DNA from: Myxocyprinus asiaticus
Taxonomy: Eukaryota; Chordata; Actinopteri; Cypriniformes; Catostomidae
Reading direction: 5' to 3'
DNA: 64,000 bases
NCBI RefSeq assembly: GCF_019703515.2
Contig: NC_059348.1
Location: 22,492,156 to 22,556,155 of the forward strand
Part shown: positions 1 to 9,774 of the stretch, one piece after another
How the letters are laid out: the number at the start of each line of letters is the position of its first letter
Position numbering within the stretch: position 1 is the stretch's first letter
Position numbers and translations under genes: made by a program
The notes under the pieces: model-generated
What the model saw: the letters and a program-made list of their open reading frames with translations, nothing else
What the model was told of the DNA's origin: nothing
Databases searched by the model: none

Positions 1-978
1 AGGCGGCCAAGGCGGAGTGGACAGGGAGTCCGAAGACTGATGTGGAACAGGAGACCAAACAGGCCAGGGCAGATCAGGCAGACGGCCAGGAGACCAAGGA
101 AGCCAGAGCAGATCAGGCAGATGGCCAGGAGACCTGTGGAAGATCAGGAGGCCTGGGAGGCAGCCACAGGGCCAGAACTAGGGCAGGGACTGGGTCAGGA
201 GGCCTGGGAGGCGGCCACAGGGCTGGGACAGGGTCAGGCAGAGGAGCTGCTGGAGGAGCAGACGGAACCGCTGGCAGCGACTGGGAAACAACCTCTGTGG
301 TCATGAGCACGGGCAATGACAGGGGAGTAGGAGCCCTTCTCCTCCGCTTCTGGATGGCCATAAGCACAGCTGTGGGAGACTCAGAAGGCAGAGCCGTGGG
401 AGGCTCGAGGGGCGGAGCCGTGGTGCCCCCCCGAAAATTCCATTAGGGCTGAAACGGGCGTAAATGCTGGCTCTGGGACAGACGAGGCTGGCAACGCTGG
501 CTCTGGGACGGACGAGGCTTCAAGAACAGGCTCGTTGGCCGTGGCAGGTGTGGGCATTGGCTTGCTGGCCGTGGCAGGCGTGGGCGCCGGTAGCGGCACA
601 GGGTTCCCGCCATAACCCACAGTGTAAGGGGAGAATGTGAGCCTCAAAGCAAGGTCAATGAACTCTACTAAAGAGAGTTCACACATGCCTCTAGGCATGC
701 AGGACTTCACCAGCTCATTGAGTCCAAGGCAATAGATGTCCTTAAAACAATGCTCTCCTCAATCAAAGTCCTGGGCAAGACTACAGAAAAGCTCCATATA
801 CTGCTCTATGGTTTGGTTTCTCTATTTGAGGTGCAGCAGTTGCAACGCCACTAGACCCATAGTTGCTGGTCAGTTTTTCTGTAATGAATGCAGGAAGAGT
901 CAAGAGAGCAGGATCTAAATGCAGCTTTACTTTAAGAAAATGAGTCCAAATACAAAACTTGGAAAACACAGGAACTAA
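1..978 (-). mobile_element. Non-autonomous Gypsy-like LTR retroelement, 5' part (copy A), cut by window edge
   Basis: Reading on the minus strand, this segment starts with an LTR remnant (about 880-978, sharing the 'agagcaggatctaaa' block with the LTR at 6459-6745). It continues into a gag-like frame (860-381), a GC-rich stretch, a 'ggcctgggagg' motif region (about 150-240) and two units of the 39-bp repeat (about 52-135). The same order occurs in the complete copy at 6459-9203, which is why I place both in one family. The LTR is broken near a (CAACT)n run at about 970-1000. The 3' part lies beyond the left edge. Superfamily assignment rests on layout and gag character, not on a polymerase gene, since none is present. 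Confidence 0.7.
381..860 (-). pseudogene. gag-like reading frame of LTR copy A (degraded)
   Basis: A minus-strand frame starts at the ATG at 860-858, just inside the LTR remnant, and can be followed in one frame to the stop at 381. It contains EQYMELFCSLAQDF, then NELVKSC and LVEFIDLALRLT, a pattern typical of the capsid-like gag domain of fish Ty3/Gypsy-type elements. A proline/alanine/threonine-rich tail with repeated 'SSVPEPA' follows. At least two in-frame stops lie in the first third (one at codon 13, 824-822), so only the last 109 codons are open. The protein would package element RNA. I infer gag from position after the LTR and composition; no nucleocapsid zinc knuckle is visible. Inactive. 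Confidence 0.6.
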
Positions 979-984
979 ACTCAA

Positions 985-1616
985 CTCAACTCAACTCAAC
1001 TCTACTGTGTGCTATTATAAAGACAGATATGTTGCTTGAAAAATTAAATTATTGACATTTATATTGTCATTGTACTAAATCCAAAAGAAATTATTACATT
1101 ATTTTAATAATTAATTGGGTGATAAAAAAATAAATAAAATAATTGTTTAATATTAATATTAATTGCAAAAAATGTACTTTTTATTAAGTTGAATGTGTAT
1201 GTTTTTTCTACACACAATAAGAGAAATGCTACATGTATAAACCTAAAATTATATTTTTAAAACTCAATTCAAAATTCAAATTAATCAAATTAGTTTATAT
1301 AGCACTTTTCCCAAAAAAATAAAAAATAAATAAATAAAAAAGCTCCAAATCAGCCTTAAAGGAAATAATACATTTCAAACAAAGCTAGATAAAGTCAAGC
1401 AATAGAGTTGAGGAGAATCTATTTCTAACAATAGAATAAAATTAATGCAATTATTTTATTTCCCGGACCCCAGTTTGAAAACCCCAGTGCTAAACAATGC
1501 AAGTTCTTGTGTGAGCAGGTGAACATGCAGGGTTGAAGCGTGAGCCAGTGTGAGTGAGCTTCTCTCATGAACACACAATGAGTGTCACAATTAGTGTCAA
1601 CAGGATAATGAATTTC

Positions 1617-1689
<73 letters not shown>

Positions 1690-2530
1690 GACATAAGAAC
1701 AGATATCAATGAAAATCAAGAGCAAATACAGACAGGTAAATAAACACTGTGAGTCCTTTGTGTGAGACATGACAGTGAAGAGGCGTGAAGATGAGTTATT
1801 TATGCAGGCAGTGATGAGCGAGTGAATTGAGTGCAGGAATTAGAAATTGGGTGATGAGAAGCGGAGCGTTGAGGGAGGTGCAGAGCCCGAGGGAGGCGTG
1901 ACAAAGTTTTCACACATACCTGAGTTCGCTGGAAAAACAGCGCGGGCACAGCCGATGAATTCAGATATCGACCCTTTGTTTCTTTTAACGGTCTGAAATC
2001 CTCGGGGTAAAATGTTCACTGCACACCCTCCAATATTTGAGAGAATGTAGGGGTGTACTGATAGCCAGGTTCAGCATGATAAGCCAGAGCTACAATCGCT
2101 CCTGATCATGTATAGGCAATCGATGAAAAGTTAATATTTTTCGCATGCATTTTCTTTGGGGTTTCTGAAGGTTGAAGCATCCAGGATACACACGCCAAAT
2201 GACCATGTTGAACAATACACTTATACAAATACAAATCTACAGCAAAGACAATTAAACTTTTGTACAGTGATCTTTCTCTTGTAAACAATGACGCACTTCC
2301 TGCCTCCTCCTCCACATGATGCGTGACCTTACCAATGAGCTTACGTCATTCCTCTCATGAGCATCTCACAGAGATGTACAGAAGCGAACATTTGTAGTTA
2401 AAAAGTATATAAGTATTGTTTTGTTTCTAAAAATAATCAATCGTTTGGGTTCAGAAGAAATTTATTTGTCGACAGGAGTCATGTGAATTATTTTGATGCA
2501 CCCTAAATATGCATTTTGGACCGTCAGAAA
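985..2530. other. AT-rich non-coding stretch
   Basis: No coding frame of substance. It holds A/T-rich low-complexity sequence around 1030-1480 and a pure (TA)n run at 1621-1687. The part from 1690 to 2400 looks like low-copy DNA with no recognised motif. Confidence 0.6.
1621..1687. repeat. (TA)n microsatellite
   Basis: An uninterrupted TA dinucleotide run of 67 bases. Confidence 0.97.
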
Positions 2531-2534
2531 ATGG

Positions 2535-2682
2535 AGACATTCACTTGCATTGTTTTAAAATGAAATCCTAAAAATCTTAAATTCTGTTTTGATGAAGTAA
2601 GAAACTCAGATACATCTTGGATGGCCTGAGGGTGAGTAAATTATCAGCAAATTTTCATTTTTGGGTGAACTATTCCTTTAAT
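2535..2682 (+). repeat. 3' half of a cyprinid-type foldback MITE
   Basis: The sequence runs from 'cattcacttgcattg' through 'atggcctgagggtgagtaaat' to 'tttttgggtgaactattcctttaa'. This terminal sequence recurs near-identically at 15770-15831, 53640-53693, 58797-58880 and 60880-60954 in this window. It matches one arm of the palindromic MITE at 14719-15831. The opposite arm is missing here; the sequence abuts the LINE remnant at about 2690. Confidence 0.75.
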
Positions 2683-2689
2683 AGAGTTT

Positions 2690-3430
2690 TAGGATGGGCT
2701 GGCCTGTGGAGGATACCCCAGGCTAAGTTTTCTAATAAGATCCACCTATGACACTCTTGCAAGCCCTGTAAATTTGTCTCTGTGGTATGGTAAAGAGGAG
2801 AATTGTCCCATCTGCGAGGCCCCAAGAGCAAATCTGCAGCACATGTTGGCTGGGTGCAAGACCGCCTTGGCACAAGGATGGTACAGGTGGCGGCATGATC
2901 AGGTTCTGCGAAAGCTGTCTGAGATCTTTGAGGTGTGTAGAATAAAGGCCAACAAAGGCCATCATGCTCCTCAGAGAAAGAACATTGAGTTGGTTAAAAA
3001 GGGAGGTGCCGTACAAGGCACAGCACAGAGGGAGAAAATATCAATCCTGGCACATGGAAGTGATTGGTCAATGGTGGTTGACCTTGGCCAGCAGCTACAA
3101 TTTCCTTCTGAGATCACCATTACCTCTTTGAGGCCGGACATAGTGTTATGATCGGCATCAGCCAGGATATCATAATGATTGGACTTACTGTCCCTTGGGA
3201 AGATGGACTGGAGGAAGCCTATGTGAGGAAGAAGCTAAAATATGCTGATCTGGCCACAAAGTGCAGGAAAAATGGATGGAGGGCAGCCACTTACCCTGTG
3301 GAGGTCGGGTGTCGAGGGTTTATTGGAAACATCAATGCATCACCTGTTAAAAAACATTGGTATCTTTGGATCAGCATTGAAGAAGTCTCTGAAGGAAATG
3401 GCAGATGAAGCAGAAAAAGGGAGCTTCTAG
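2690..3430 (+). pseudogene. 3' end of an R2-superclade-type LINE (zinc knuckle plus restriction-like endonuclease), broken
   Basis: The frame opening at 2774 contains a CCHC knuckle (CPIC, then H and C in C-x2-C-x8-H-x4-C spacing), a 'WRHDQVL' motif and, at its end, 'LRPDIVL', whose PD is the metal-binding pair of the restriction-like endonuclease. A TGA stop at 3149-3151 follows at once. A different frame (3148-3408) continues with 'LTVPWED', 'KKLKYADL' and 'GWRAATYPVEVGCRGF', the conserved rest of the nuclease. So the domain is split by a stop and a frameshift. The reverse transcriptase is absent, as expected for 5' truncation during target-primed reverse transcription. Such elements (R2, R4/Rex6, NeSL, HERO groups) cut a target site; I cannot say which group this is. 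The 3' untranslated part may run on to about 3820. Confidence 0.8.
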
Positions 3431-3824
3431 CTATGGTCAAGAAGGAAGGATGAAAAGTGGGGTGTGCAGAAGTGAGAAAGTAGGAGTTGAGAACAATTGA
3501 GATATGTGGTGAGGTAGCATGAAAAAGAGGACAGGGGCGGGATGGAATTTATTTCTGCTGACCCACTCTGTCCTTATTCGGGGGTTTCTGGGGAGGGATT
3601 GAGTGGGGGAGCAAAACCAGGCCAAGATAGGCATTGGAGGGGTGGCTAATGCAGTCTCGCAGCTCGCCTCTCATGTTGCTCTCCTACTTAATCTGTTGGA
3701 GAATTGATTTAAGGATAGTCACTGGACAGGTGGTAGGCAGAGATTGATAGCTTGTGTTTTTTCTAACAGAGAAGTGGCCTTGGCCTAGGTCTGCTCATGT
3801 TTAACACAGTTAAACAACCTTACA

Positions 3825-3861
<37 letters not shown>

Positions 3862-4506
3862 CTGCACATTTATTTGTTTTTCTGCTGTCTAGATTGATCA
3901 ATTATTCAGTCTTCCTGGCAATGAAAAAATAAAAAAGCATAAAACTAAGGCACTAATGGATGTTCATCACACTGGTGTAACATGACTGGTCCTGGAGGAA
4001 CGTTGTCTCGTTTCACTGTGTACTGTACTAACTGTATATGGTTGAACAACAATAAAAAACCACTTGAACTTGAAATTGAACTTCAACGCAAGGAGAAAAA
4101 GATCCTGTGGCAGGAATGGGAACAAGAACCCTACCAGAAGAAGACATTTTCACCCAGTCATTTGTGCAGTATTCATAGCCAAAGACATTATTTTCCAAAT
4201 GTCCCTCTTTTATGTCATGTAATATGAAATTTCTTGATAAGATCAGGATATTAGGACATTGCCCCAGAGGCTGACCCTTTTCCAATTAGAAAAAAAAAAA
4301 AAAAAAAAAAAGATAAAAAAGGAAGGATGGGAGACAGAGATAAGAGAGGAAGGAGGAAAGGAGAGGAAAATATCTTGTTTGTAAGTGCATTGTGTTTCAT
4401 AGAAGAGCATAAAATTAAACCCTTCCACATACAGCAATATTCAGGGAATGTACAGCAAATATAACTGAAGGGCCAAAGTGTTTACTGAGTGGTCAGTGAT
4501 GCTATT
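3431..4506. other. Possible LINE 3' UTR plus low-complexity tracts
   Basis: The first ~390 bases may be the 3' untranslated region of the preceding LINE remnant. A (CA)n run lies at 3827-3859 and an A22 tract at 4290-4311. Around 4010-4080, 'acaataaaaaaccacttgaacttgaa' resembles the tail of a fish retroposon. No gene. Confidence 0.5.
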
Positions 4507-4508
4507 TA

Positions 4509-5042
4509 CACTACCAGTCAAAAGTTTTGAAACACTTGACCGAAATGTTTCTCATGATCTTAAAAATCTTTTGATCTGAAGGCGTTTGCTTAAATGTTTG
4601 AAATTAGTTTTGCAGACAAAAATATAATTGTGCCACCATATTAATTTATTTCATTATAAAACTAAAAATTACTGTTAAAATATAAAAAATAAAAAATGTT
4701 TTTTAAATTGATGACTTGGACCAAATAATAAAGAAAAGCAGCCAATAAGTGCCCAACATAGATGGGAACTCCTTCAATACTGTTTAAAAAATCATCCCAG
4801 GGTGATACCTCAAGAAGTTGGTTGAGAAAATGTCAAGAGTACATGTCTGCAAATTTTAGGCAAAGGGTGACTACTTTGAAGTTGCTAAAATGTAATACAG
4901 TTTTGATTTATTTTGGATTTTGTTTAGTCACAACATAATTCCCATAGTTCCATTTATGTTATTCCATAGTTTTGATGACTTAAAAAAAAAAAAAAAAAAT
5001 CATAATAAAGAATGAGTGTTTCAAAACTTTTGACTGGTAGTG
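4509..5042. mobile_element. Tc1/mariner-type MITE
   Basis: The element is bounded by 28-bp terminal inverted repeats ('cactaccagtcaaaagtt...' at 4509 and its complement ending at 5042) and by TA on both sides (4507-4508, 5043-5044), the target duplication of Tc1/mariner elements. It is 534 bp long and encodes nothing. It would be mobilised only by a transposase from elsewhere. An A-run lies at 4982-4999. Confidence 0.92.
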
Positions 5043-5113
5043 TATATTGAAGACATGAAGCCATGGTCTGCAAACAGTCTCTCTCAAAACATAGTGTTGC
5101 TCTTGGTCTGGAG

Positions 5114-5497
5114 CTGTACACAGCATTGTATGGGAAGGCAATAAAGTAGATCCAAAATAATTACAAATGCAAAGACTCAGTTACAAGTACATGGTAGTAT
5201 GTGGAGGGTATAGAAAACATACCCCTTGCAGTATGCTACCTGTCACAGTGGAAATTACATACTGTAGAGTACAATGCTTACAATAAGTGCATATTTGTAC
5301 AACAATAAACATGAAGGTTAAGAGTTTACTTGCTTGTAAAAATTTAACTTTGGCATCAGAACTTTGATTCCACACTGAAAGTTTAATCAAGGAGAGTCTT
5401 TTCAAGGAAACTTTCAATGTGGTATCAATTTTCATACTTATTTATAAGAACAGGGCAAATTCAAGAAGACTAACCTCTAAATCTCATTAGTCTGACC
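5114..5497 (+). repeat. Source-like copy of a 384-bp direct duplication
   Basis: This stretch recurs, same orientation and same length, at 8709-9092 inside the 5' LTR of the element at 6459-9203. I see only about two substitutions (cagcAttg/cagcActg region and aaggttAag/aaggttCag). It has no features of a mobile element itself: no terminal repeats or coding frame. Confidence 0.95.
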
Positions 5498-6453
5498 AAG
5501 TGATGTTTTGAGAAACAGAGTTTATCTCAGGATACAATGAACAGTATGTGCAACAATCTTGAACAACTTTTATGAAGAAATTATCCTCTTTGCATCATGA
5601 TTCAGAGAGGCTTATTTTTTATTTTATTTTTTTAAATACATTTTAAATAAAATGGCAAACATAAGTATATAAGGTGAATAAAGGTTTCATGGAAATAGTG
5701 TGCATCAACTTAAAATATGGGCATGGTGTTCTTACAGTGAGGGTAACAGGGGAAGATCTTGAAAAAGGCAGGCCCATCTTTCAACTTTAGATGACAGATC
5801 AGTTGGTCCAGGGGCTGGGGCCCCTCCTCTTATACCCCAATCCAGTTGAGAGTTGGCCACTGGGACAGCGAGAGGAAAGGTGGTCAGCCCAGTAGTTCAG
5901 ATTTTTACTAGCTCTACTAACATTTTTACTGGTCCCACCACAAAAATCTATTTAAATAAACATTCAGTTTTCTTTGCAAACAACAACAACAGTTTACTAC
6001 GAAGAAAGTGAAGTGGATTCTATAGTAAAGACAACTCCACTTAAATCTCTGCGCTCTTAAAGGCACCTCCGCTTAAAAGGGCGCATTTACATTTGTGAAG
6101 GGCACCTTCAGATTTGCCCCTGTAGCCCCGTTCTGTGCAAGTCAGTGCTCCTCCTGAAAGTCATTAAGCAAGTGTCTTTTTGTCCGATTTTCAAATACTT
6201 GTTTGCTTCAAATAAAAGTTTGGAATGTTGTAATTCACATAAAAGCTGGCTGATTTGGTTCATGGCTTGAAACTCTTAAGAACCCCCCCCCCCCCCCCCC
6301 CCCAGATAACTAGATGAAAACAAACAAACAAAAACATGATTTTCCCAGTCAGAAAGTAACCTCAGGCTTTGTAATCACTTTAGAAGACTTAATGAGGCTT
6401 CAAACTTATCATGGCCAGAGTGGACAAGCTGATGGAAAATCTAGGTAAGCCAG
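5498..6453. other. Non-coding stretch with a C21 tract
   Basis: No gene or element recognised. A homopolymeric run of 21 C lies at 6283-6303. Confidence 0.6.
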
Positions 6454-6458
6454 TTTAT

Positions 6459-6745
6459 TGTTACAATGAGGGAGGTCACAAGAGCAGGATCTAAACGCAG
6501 ATTTGTTTAATAATAATAAAACTAAATACAAAGCAGGATAATGCTGAAACAAGACAAGACAGGAAACCAAGAAGCGAAACAAAAGGTAAACAAACCGGAC
6601 TAGAGCCACAGCATGAACTGGATAGAAACATTAACAACCGACAAAGGGGAACAGACATCAGTGCAATATATACACAAGGGATAATTAGGTAAATGAAACA
6701 CAGGTGAAAACAATAGGGAACAGCTGACAACAGTGAATCATAACA
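6459..6745 (-). repeat. 3' LTR of copy B (287 bp)
   Basis: On the minus strand it begins TGTTATGATTCACTG and ends CTCATTGTAACA. A TATA-like box ('tgtatatattg', about 6663-6673) sits upstream of an ATTAAA polyadenylation-like signal (6511-6506). It is preceded by the purine-rich AAGGGGCGG tract. These are the usual signals for transcription start and 3' processing of an LTR element. Confidence 0.9.
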
Positions 6746-6748
6746 TAA

Positions 6749-6757
6749 CCGCCCCTT
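6749..6757 (-). other. Polypurine tract of copy B
   Basis: AAGGGGCGG on the minus strand, four bases upstream of the 3' LTR. It is the expected primer for plus-strand DNA synthesis. Confidence 0.75.
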
Positions 6758-6849
6758 AACGGTCAGCTCCTGATGCCCAAGGAGGGCAGGAAGGGGAAGC
6801 AGGGCCAAGATGGTGTCAGAGAACAAAGAGTCCAGAGCAGAACAAGCTG

Positions 6850-7940
6850 GTGGTCAAAGGACCCAGGAGACCAGATCAGATCAGGCAGATGACCATGGGA
6901 CCAAGAAAACCAGGGCAGGTCAGGCGGATGACCAGGGGACAAAGAAAACCAGGGCAGACCAAGCAGATGACCAGGGGACAAAGAAAACCAGGGCAGACCA
7001 AGCAGATGACCAGGGGACCAAGAAAACCAAGGCAGGTCAGGCGGTTGACCATGGGGCCAAGGAAACCAGGGCGGATCAGGCAGGTGACCAGGGTACCAAG
7101 GAAACTAGGACAGATCAGGTGGGCGACCAGGGGACCAAGGAAACTAGGGCAGATCAGGCGGTCAACCAGGGGACCAAGGAAACCAGGGCAGGTCAGGCGG
7201 ATGACCAGGGGACCAAGAAAGCCAGGGCAGATCAGGCAGTTGACCATGGGGCCAAGGAAACCAGGGCAGATCAGGTGGGTGACCAGGGGACCAAGGAAAC
7301 CAGGGCAGATCAGGCGGACGACCAGGGGACCAATGGAACCTAGGCAGATCAGGCGAGTGACCATGGGGCCAAGGAAACCAGGGCAGATCAGGCAGGTGAC
7401 CAGGGGACCAAGGAAACTAGGCCTCCTGATAGACGGCCAGGAGACCAAGGGAGCCAGAGCAGATCAGGCGGACGGCCATGAGACCAGGGATACCAGAGCA
7501 GATCAGGCGGACGATCTGGAGACCGGGGAGACCAGAGCAGATCAGGCGGATGGCCAGGAGACCCTGGAGACAGAGCAGATCAGGCAGATGGCCAGGAGAT
7601 CCAGAAGACCAGAGCAGATCAGGCGGATGGCCAGGAGACCACAGCAGATCAGCCGGATGACCAGGAGACCCAGAAGACCAGAGCAGATCAGGCAGATGGC
7701 CAGGAGACCCAGGAGACCAGAGCAGATCAGGTGGATGGCCAGGAGACCACAGCAGATCAGTCGGATGGCCAGGAGACCCAGAAAACCAGAGCAGATCAGG
7801 CAGATGGCCAGGAGACCAAGGAGACCAGAGCAGATTAGGTGGACGGCCAGGAGACTCGGGAGACCACAGTAGATCAGGCGGACGGCCAGGGGACCCAGGA
7901 GACCAGAGCAGATCAGGCGGATGGCCATGAGACTAGGGAG
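6850..7940. repeat. 39-bp tandem array (about 28 units)
   Basis: Units like 'accaagaaaaccagggcagg' followed by 'tcaggcggatgaccagggg' repeat every 39 bases. Two sub-types occur: a 'gaccagggg' type on the left (about 6850-7430) and a 'ggccaggag' type on the right (about 7430-7940). Because 39 is a multiple of three and the unit lacks stops, long frames stay open on both strands (13-residue repeats such as TKETRADQADDQG on plus). In the element's own sense (minus), the array reads as hydrophobic 'CPGFLGPLVIRLI'-like repeats. I treat it as an expanded minisatellite inside the retroelement, not as a gene. Confidence 0.93.
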
Positions 7941-8034
7941 ACCACCTCAGGGTAGGGACTGGATCAGGAGGCCTGGTTGACGGCCACAGAGCTGAAACAG
8001 GGTCAGGAGGCCTGAGTGGATCGTGAGAGGCTGA

Positions 8035-8400
8035 CATGGTGAGGAGCAGACTCGGACGTGACTGTGACATGGCGTGGAGCAGACTCAGACGTGGCTGTGA
8101 AATGGCGAGGAGCAGACTCAGACGTGGCTGTGACGGCGAGGAGCAGACTCAGACGTGGTTGTGACATGGTGAGGAGCAGACTCAGATGTGGCTGCAATAT
8201 GGCGTGGAGCAGACTCAGACGTGGCTGTGACATGGTGTGGAGCAGACTCAGACATGGCTGTGACATGGCGTGGAGTAGACTCAGACGTGGATGTGACAGC
8301 GTGGAGCAGACTCAGACGTGGCTGTGACATGGCGTGGAGCAGATTCTGACATGGCTGTGACTTGGCGTGGTGCAGATTCTGACATGGCTGTGACATGGAG
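8035..8400. repeat. 33-bp tandem array (about 11 units)
   Basis: Units of the type 'ggcgtggagcagactcaga' plus 'cgtggctgtgacat' recur every 33 bases, with a few shortened units (about 8128 and 8300). On the minus strand it codes 11-residue repeats fused to the gag-like ORF. Confidence 0.92.
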
Positions 8401-8646
8401 TGTTGATTGAGGAGGATCCGCTGAAGTGAATGTCTCTAATACCAGCTCAACATATTCCTCCCACGTGTAATCTCCGGTCGCCAGCAACTCCCTCCACTGG
8501 TGTGCAATGAGTCCGATTTGATACATGGATTTTAGGGTAGAATCAGAAAAATCAGTGTATCTGGCAAGGATACTAAACAGATGGGAATATTCCTGGATGG
8601 GTAAGATCGCTTGGGTCAGCTGAATGAAAGGAGTTATTAGATCCAT
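8281..8646 (-). CDS. gag-like ORF with 11-residue C-terminal repeats (copy B)
   Basis: The ATG at 8646-8644 lies 20 bases inside the 5' LTR and is the only sensible start; the open frame upstream is LTR sequence. The first ~85 residues (beginning MDLITPFIQLTQAIL, then YTDFSDSTLKSMYQIGL and YTWEEYVELVLE) have the hydrophobic/acidic helical character of fish LTR-element gag capsid domains. The 33-bp array follows, giving repeated VTA(M/T)SESAPRH units until the frame ends at 8281, where a unit carries a small deletion. It is shorter than a full gag and has no visible zinc knuckle. The likely role is RNA binding or particle assembly in trans with a helper element; that is inference. Confidence 0.6.
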   Translation of the reverse strand: MDLITPFIQLTQAILPIQEYSHLFSILARYTDFSDSTLKSMYQIGLIAHQWRELLATGDYTWEEYVELVLETFTSADPPQSTLHVTAMSESAPRQVTAMSESAPRHVTATSESAPRCHIHV

Positions 8647-8666
8647 TTCGGTTGGGTTGGTTATTC

Positions 8667-9203
8667 TGTTACAAAGAGGGAGGTCACAAGAGCAGGATCT
8701 AAACGCATCTGTACACAGCACTGTATGGGAAGGCAATAAAGTAGATCCAAAATAATTACAAATGCAAAGACTCAGTTACAAGTACATGGTAGTATGTGGA
8801 GGGTATAGAAAACATACCCCTTGCAGTATGCTACCTGTCACAGTGGAAATTACATACTGTAGAGTACAATGCTTACAATAAGTGCATATTTGTACAACAA
8901 TAAACATGAAGGTTCAGAGTTTACTTGCTTGTAAAAATTTAACTTTGGCATCAGAACTTTGATTCCACACTGAAAGTTTAATCAAGGAGAGTCTTTTCAA
9001 GGAAACTTTCAATGTGGTATCAATTTTCATACTTATTTATAAGAACAGGGCAAATTCAAGAAGACTAACCTCTAAATCTCATTAGTCTGACCGTATATAC
9101 ACGATCAGGGTAGCGATCAGGGCAGGGAATCATGAGAAATGTAGTCCAGGGGGAAACAGATGACAGAGGCAAAACACAGGGCAGACAACAGTGAATCGTA
9201 ACA
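8667..9203 (-). repeat. 5' LTR of copy B, middle replaced by 384 bp
   Basis: 8667-8708 matches one end of the 3' LTR and 9093-9203 matches the other end loosely ('cagtgaatcgtaaca' at the terminus). In place of the LTR centre lies a copy of 5114-5497. The two LTRs are therefore no longer equal, and the TATA-like region is only partly retained. Confidence 0.85.
8709..9092 (+). repeat. 384-bp duplicate of 5114-5497 inside the 5' LTR
   Basis: Near-identical to the upstream segment, without indels, ending at the same 'tctgacc' on the right. The flanks on both sides are LTR sequence. Confidence 0.95.
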
Positions 9204-9715
9204 TTTATTTCCACAATTGATCTCACCAAAGTACATTGATACAGGTACTGTAGGTCTCCTCTCCCCAACAGCTAATGAAAAGTCAGACTTTAGCAACCCA
9301 AGAGTTGTTGGCAATACAGTGTCCTCCCCTCGGCCTGAAAGGGGACACTGACACCTTCCAAATGGATCATGGTCATTCCAAGACTGCACCACTACTACAG
9401 GTTCTTTCTTTTCTTCTCTCAGGTGTCGATCGTGTCTCCTCTCTTTCTCAAAGTGATGATGTGCACCCTAGAAATAAGTTAAAAGTGGAAACTTACCATG
9501 AAATTACAAAATATAATTGAACTCATTAGTACCTGTGTTGTGGAGAATCTACTATATTTTTTGGTAGCGAAAAATAGATCAGCTGTTTTAAAATAATGTA
9601 AATTTACCACTAACAAGCAAAAAGTAGAGGTGTCACGTTACATAGTTTTTTTTTTTTTTTACATAATATTGCGCACACAGCCTAGGCTGAGGCAATTAAA
9701 TGTGCTTTACTATAA

Positions 9716-9774
<59 letters not shown>

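Larger units (their letters stand above)
6459..9203 (-). mobile_element. Complete non-autonomous LTR retroelement (copy B) with TTTAT target duplication
   Basis: Both ends are LTRs beginning and ending with TGTTA/TAACA. The 5-bp direct repeats TTTAT flank the whole (6454-6458 and 9204-9208), which proves a single insertion. On the minus strand the order is 5' LTR (9203-8667, rearranged), a short leader, a gag-like ORF from 8646, a 33-bp tandem array, a 39-bp tandem array, a polypurine tract (6757-6749) and the 3' LTR (6745-6459). There is no protease, reverse transcriptase, RNase H or integrase, so it must use enzymes from a related element. A canonical tRNA primer-binding site is not obvious after the 5' LTR. 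Copy A at 1-978 has the same layout and orientation. Confidence 0.92.

Noticed and set aside
6850..7872. 340-codon plus-strand frame across the 39-bp array
   Set aside because: It is a by-product of a stop-free repeat unit of 39 bases; the antisense frame is open as well, and the element's sense strand is minus.
6850..8400. CRISPR-like appearance of regular repeats
   Set aside because: The units are contiguous with no unique spacers, and the DNA is eukaryotic.
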